IMG/VR virus record: IMGVR_UViG_3300046505_000105 | Coordinates: 1-43,780 of that record | Length of the DNA stretch: 43,780 nucleotides | From: a virus | Reading direction: 5' to 3' (one strand) | In this document: positions 43,711 to 43,780 of the stretch, piece by piece | Layout of the letters: each line of letters begins with the position of its first letter | Numbering within the stretch: the first letter of the stretch is position 1 | Translations under genes and position numbers: made by a program | Notes under the pieces: generated by a model | What the model saw: the letters and a program-made list of their open reading frames with translations, nothing else | The model's database searches: none | What the model was told of the DNA's origin: nothing

Positions 43711-43780
43711 AAAGCAAAAGTAGAAAGCAGAAAGCAGAAAACAGAAATAAACCGGCCGGCCACTGCCCCATTTCTGCTGT
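43654..43780. repeat. Terminal direct repeat, right copy
   Basis: Exact copy of bases 1-127. It contains the first codons of the 808-residue tail gene and part of the repeat-built leader ORF that precedes it. Confidence 0.9.

Noticed and set aside
1-43780. tRNA or rRNA genes
   Set aside because: No cloverleaf with a convincing anticodon arm and T-loop was noticed, and no ribosomal RNA segment. This was by eye only; a tRNA scan would settle it.

Overview
The window is one complete, circular, compact phage genome. Bases 1-127 recur exactly at 43654-43780, so the unit is 43,653 bp and the ends are an assembly overlap. Nearly all genes lie on the minus strand in one run: it starts near 25030, passes through position 1 to the right end, and finishes at 28797. 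ATGA/GTGA overlaps between neighbours are frequent. The gene set (large terminase, portal, scaffold, SU10-like major capsid protein, no tail tube or tape measure, a large tail protein, several internal virion proteins and a 2438-residue polyvalent protein) suggests a podovirus-like temperate phage. The host is probably a verrucomicrobial bacterium of the Pedosphaera/Limisphaerales kind. That is inferred from interspersed repeats and leader peptides of a style I associate with those genomes, and from A-rich start regions; it is not proven by a marker gene.

Layout in order of minus-strand transcription. 27256-26865: ribbon-helix-helix regulator and a zinc-finger protein, divergent from a plus-strand integrase (27352-28800) that carries an N-terminal HNH nuclease domain. 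25090-26787: an intact IS1595-family insertion sequence with exact 8-bp target duplication, inserted between the regulator block and the replication block. 25030-20877: zinc ribbon, two DNA-binding proteins, a lambda-O-like initiator gene that contains iteron-like repeats (candidate origin), HNH nuclease and DnaB-like helicase. 20880-14635: terminase, pol-beta-like nucleotidyltransferase, portal, small proteins, LuxR-type regulator. 14596-11434: a block of small accessory genes with a DNA methyltransferase, closed by a hairpin. 11339-6375: scaffold, capsid, head proteins. 6357-2010: SGNH-like exported protein, lysis genes, connector-like protein. 1944-1 and 43710-39025: exported fibre-like proteins, tail protein and ejection proteins. 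39010-28797: a conserved unknown protein, an internal protein, the giant polyvalent protein and an ATP-grasp enzyme, convergent with the integrase.

The most unusual feature is the repeat load. Four families recur between and inside genes: (A) an AAAGCAG heptamer that is open in every frame (KAESRKQ one way, FCFLLSA the other); (B) about 28 GC-rich palindromes that are mostly translated as GGxGAAAT or GGGAPPL, inside the helicase, terminase, portal and scaffold; (C) six copies of a 38-nt hairpin with compensatory base changes; (D) GTGAAC/GTTCAC hairpins. A and C combine into a modular leader cassette that supplies the start codon, N-terminus and Sec-like hydrophobic segment of several exported tail-region proteins. 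One pair of leaders differs only by a clean 54-nt presence/absence of the C element.
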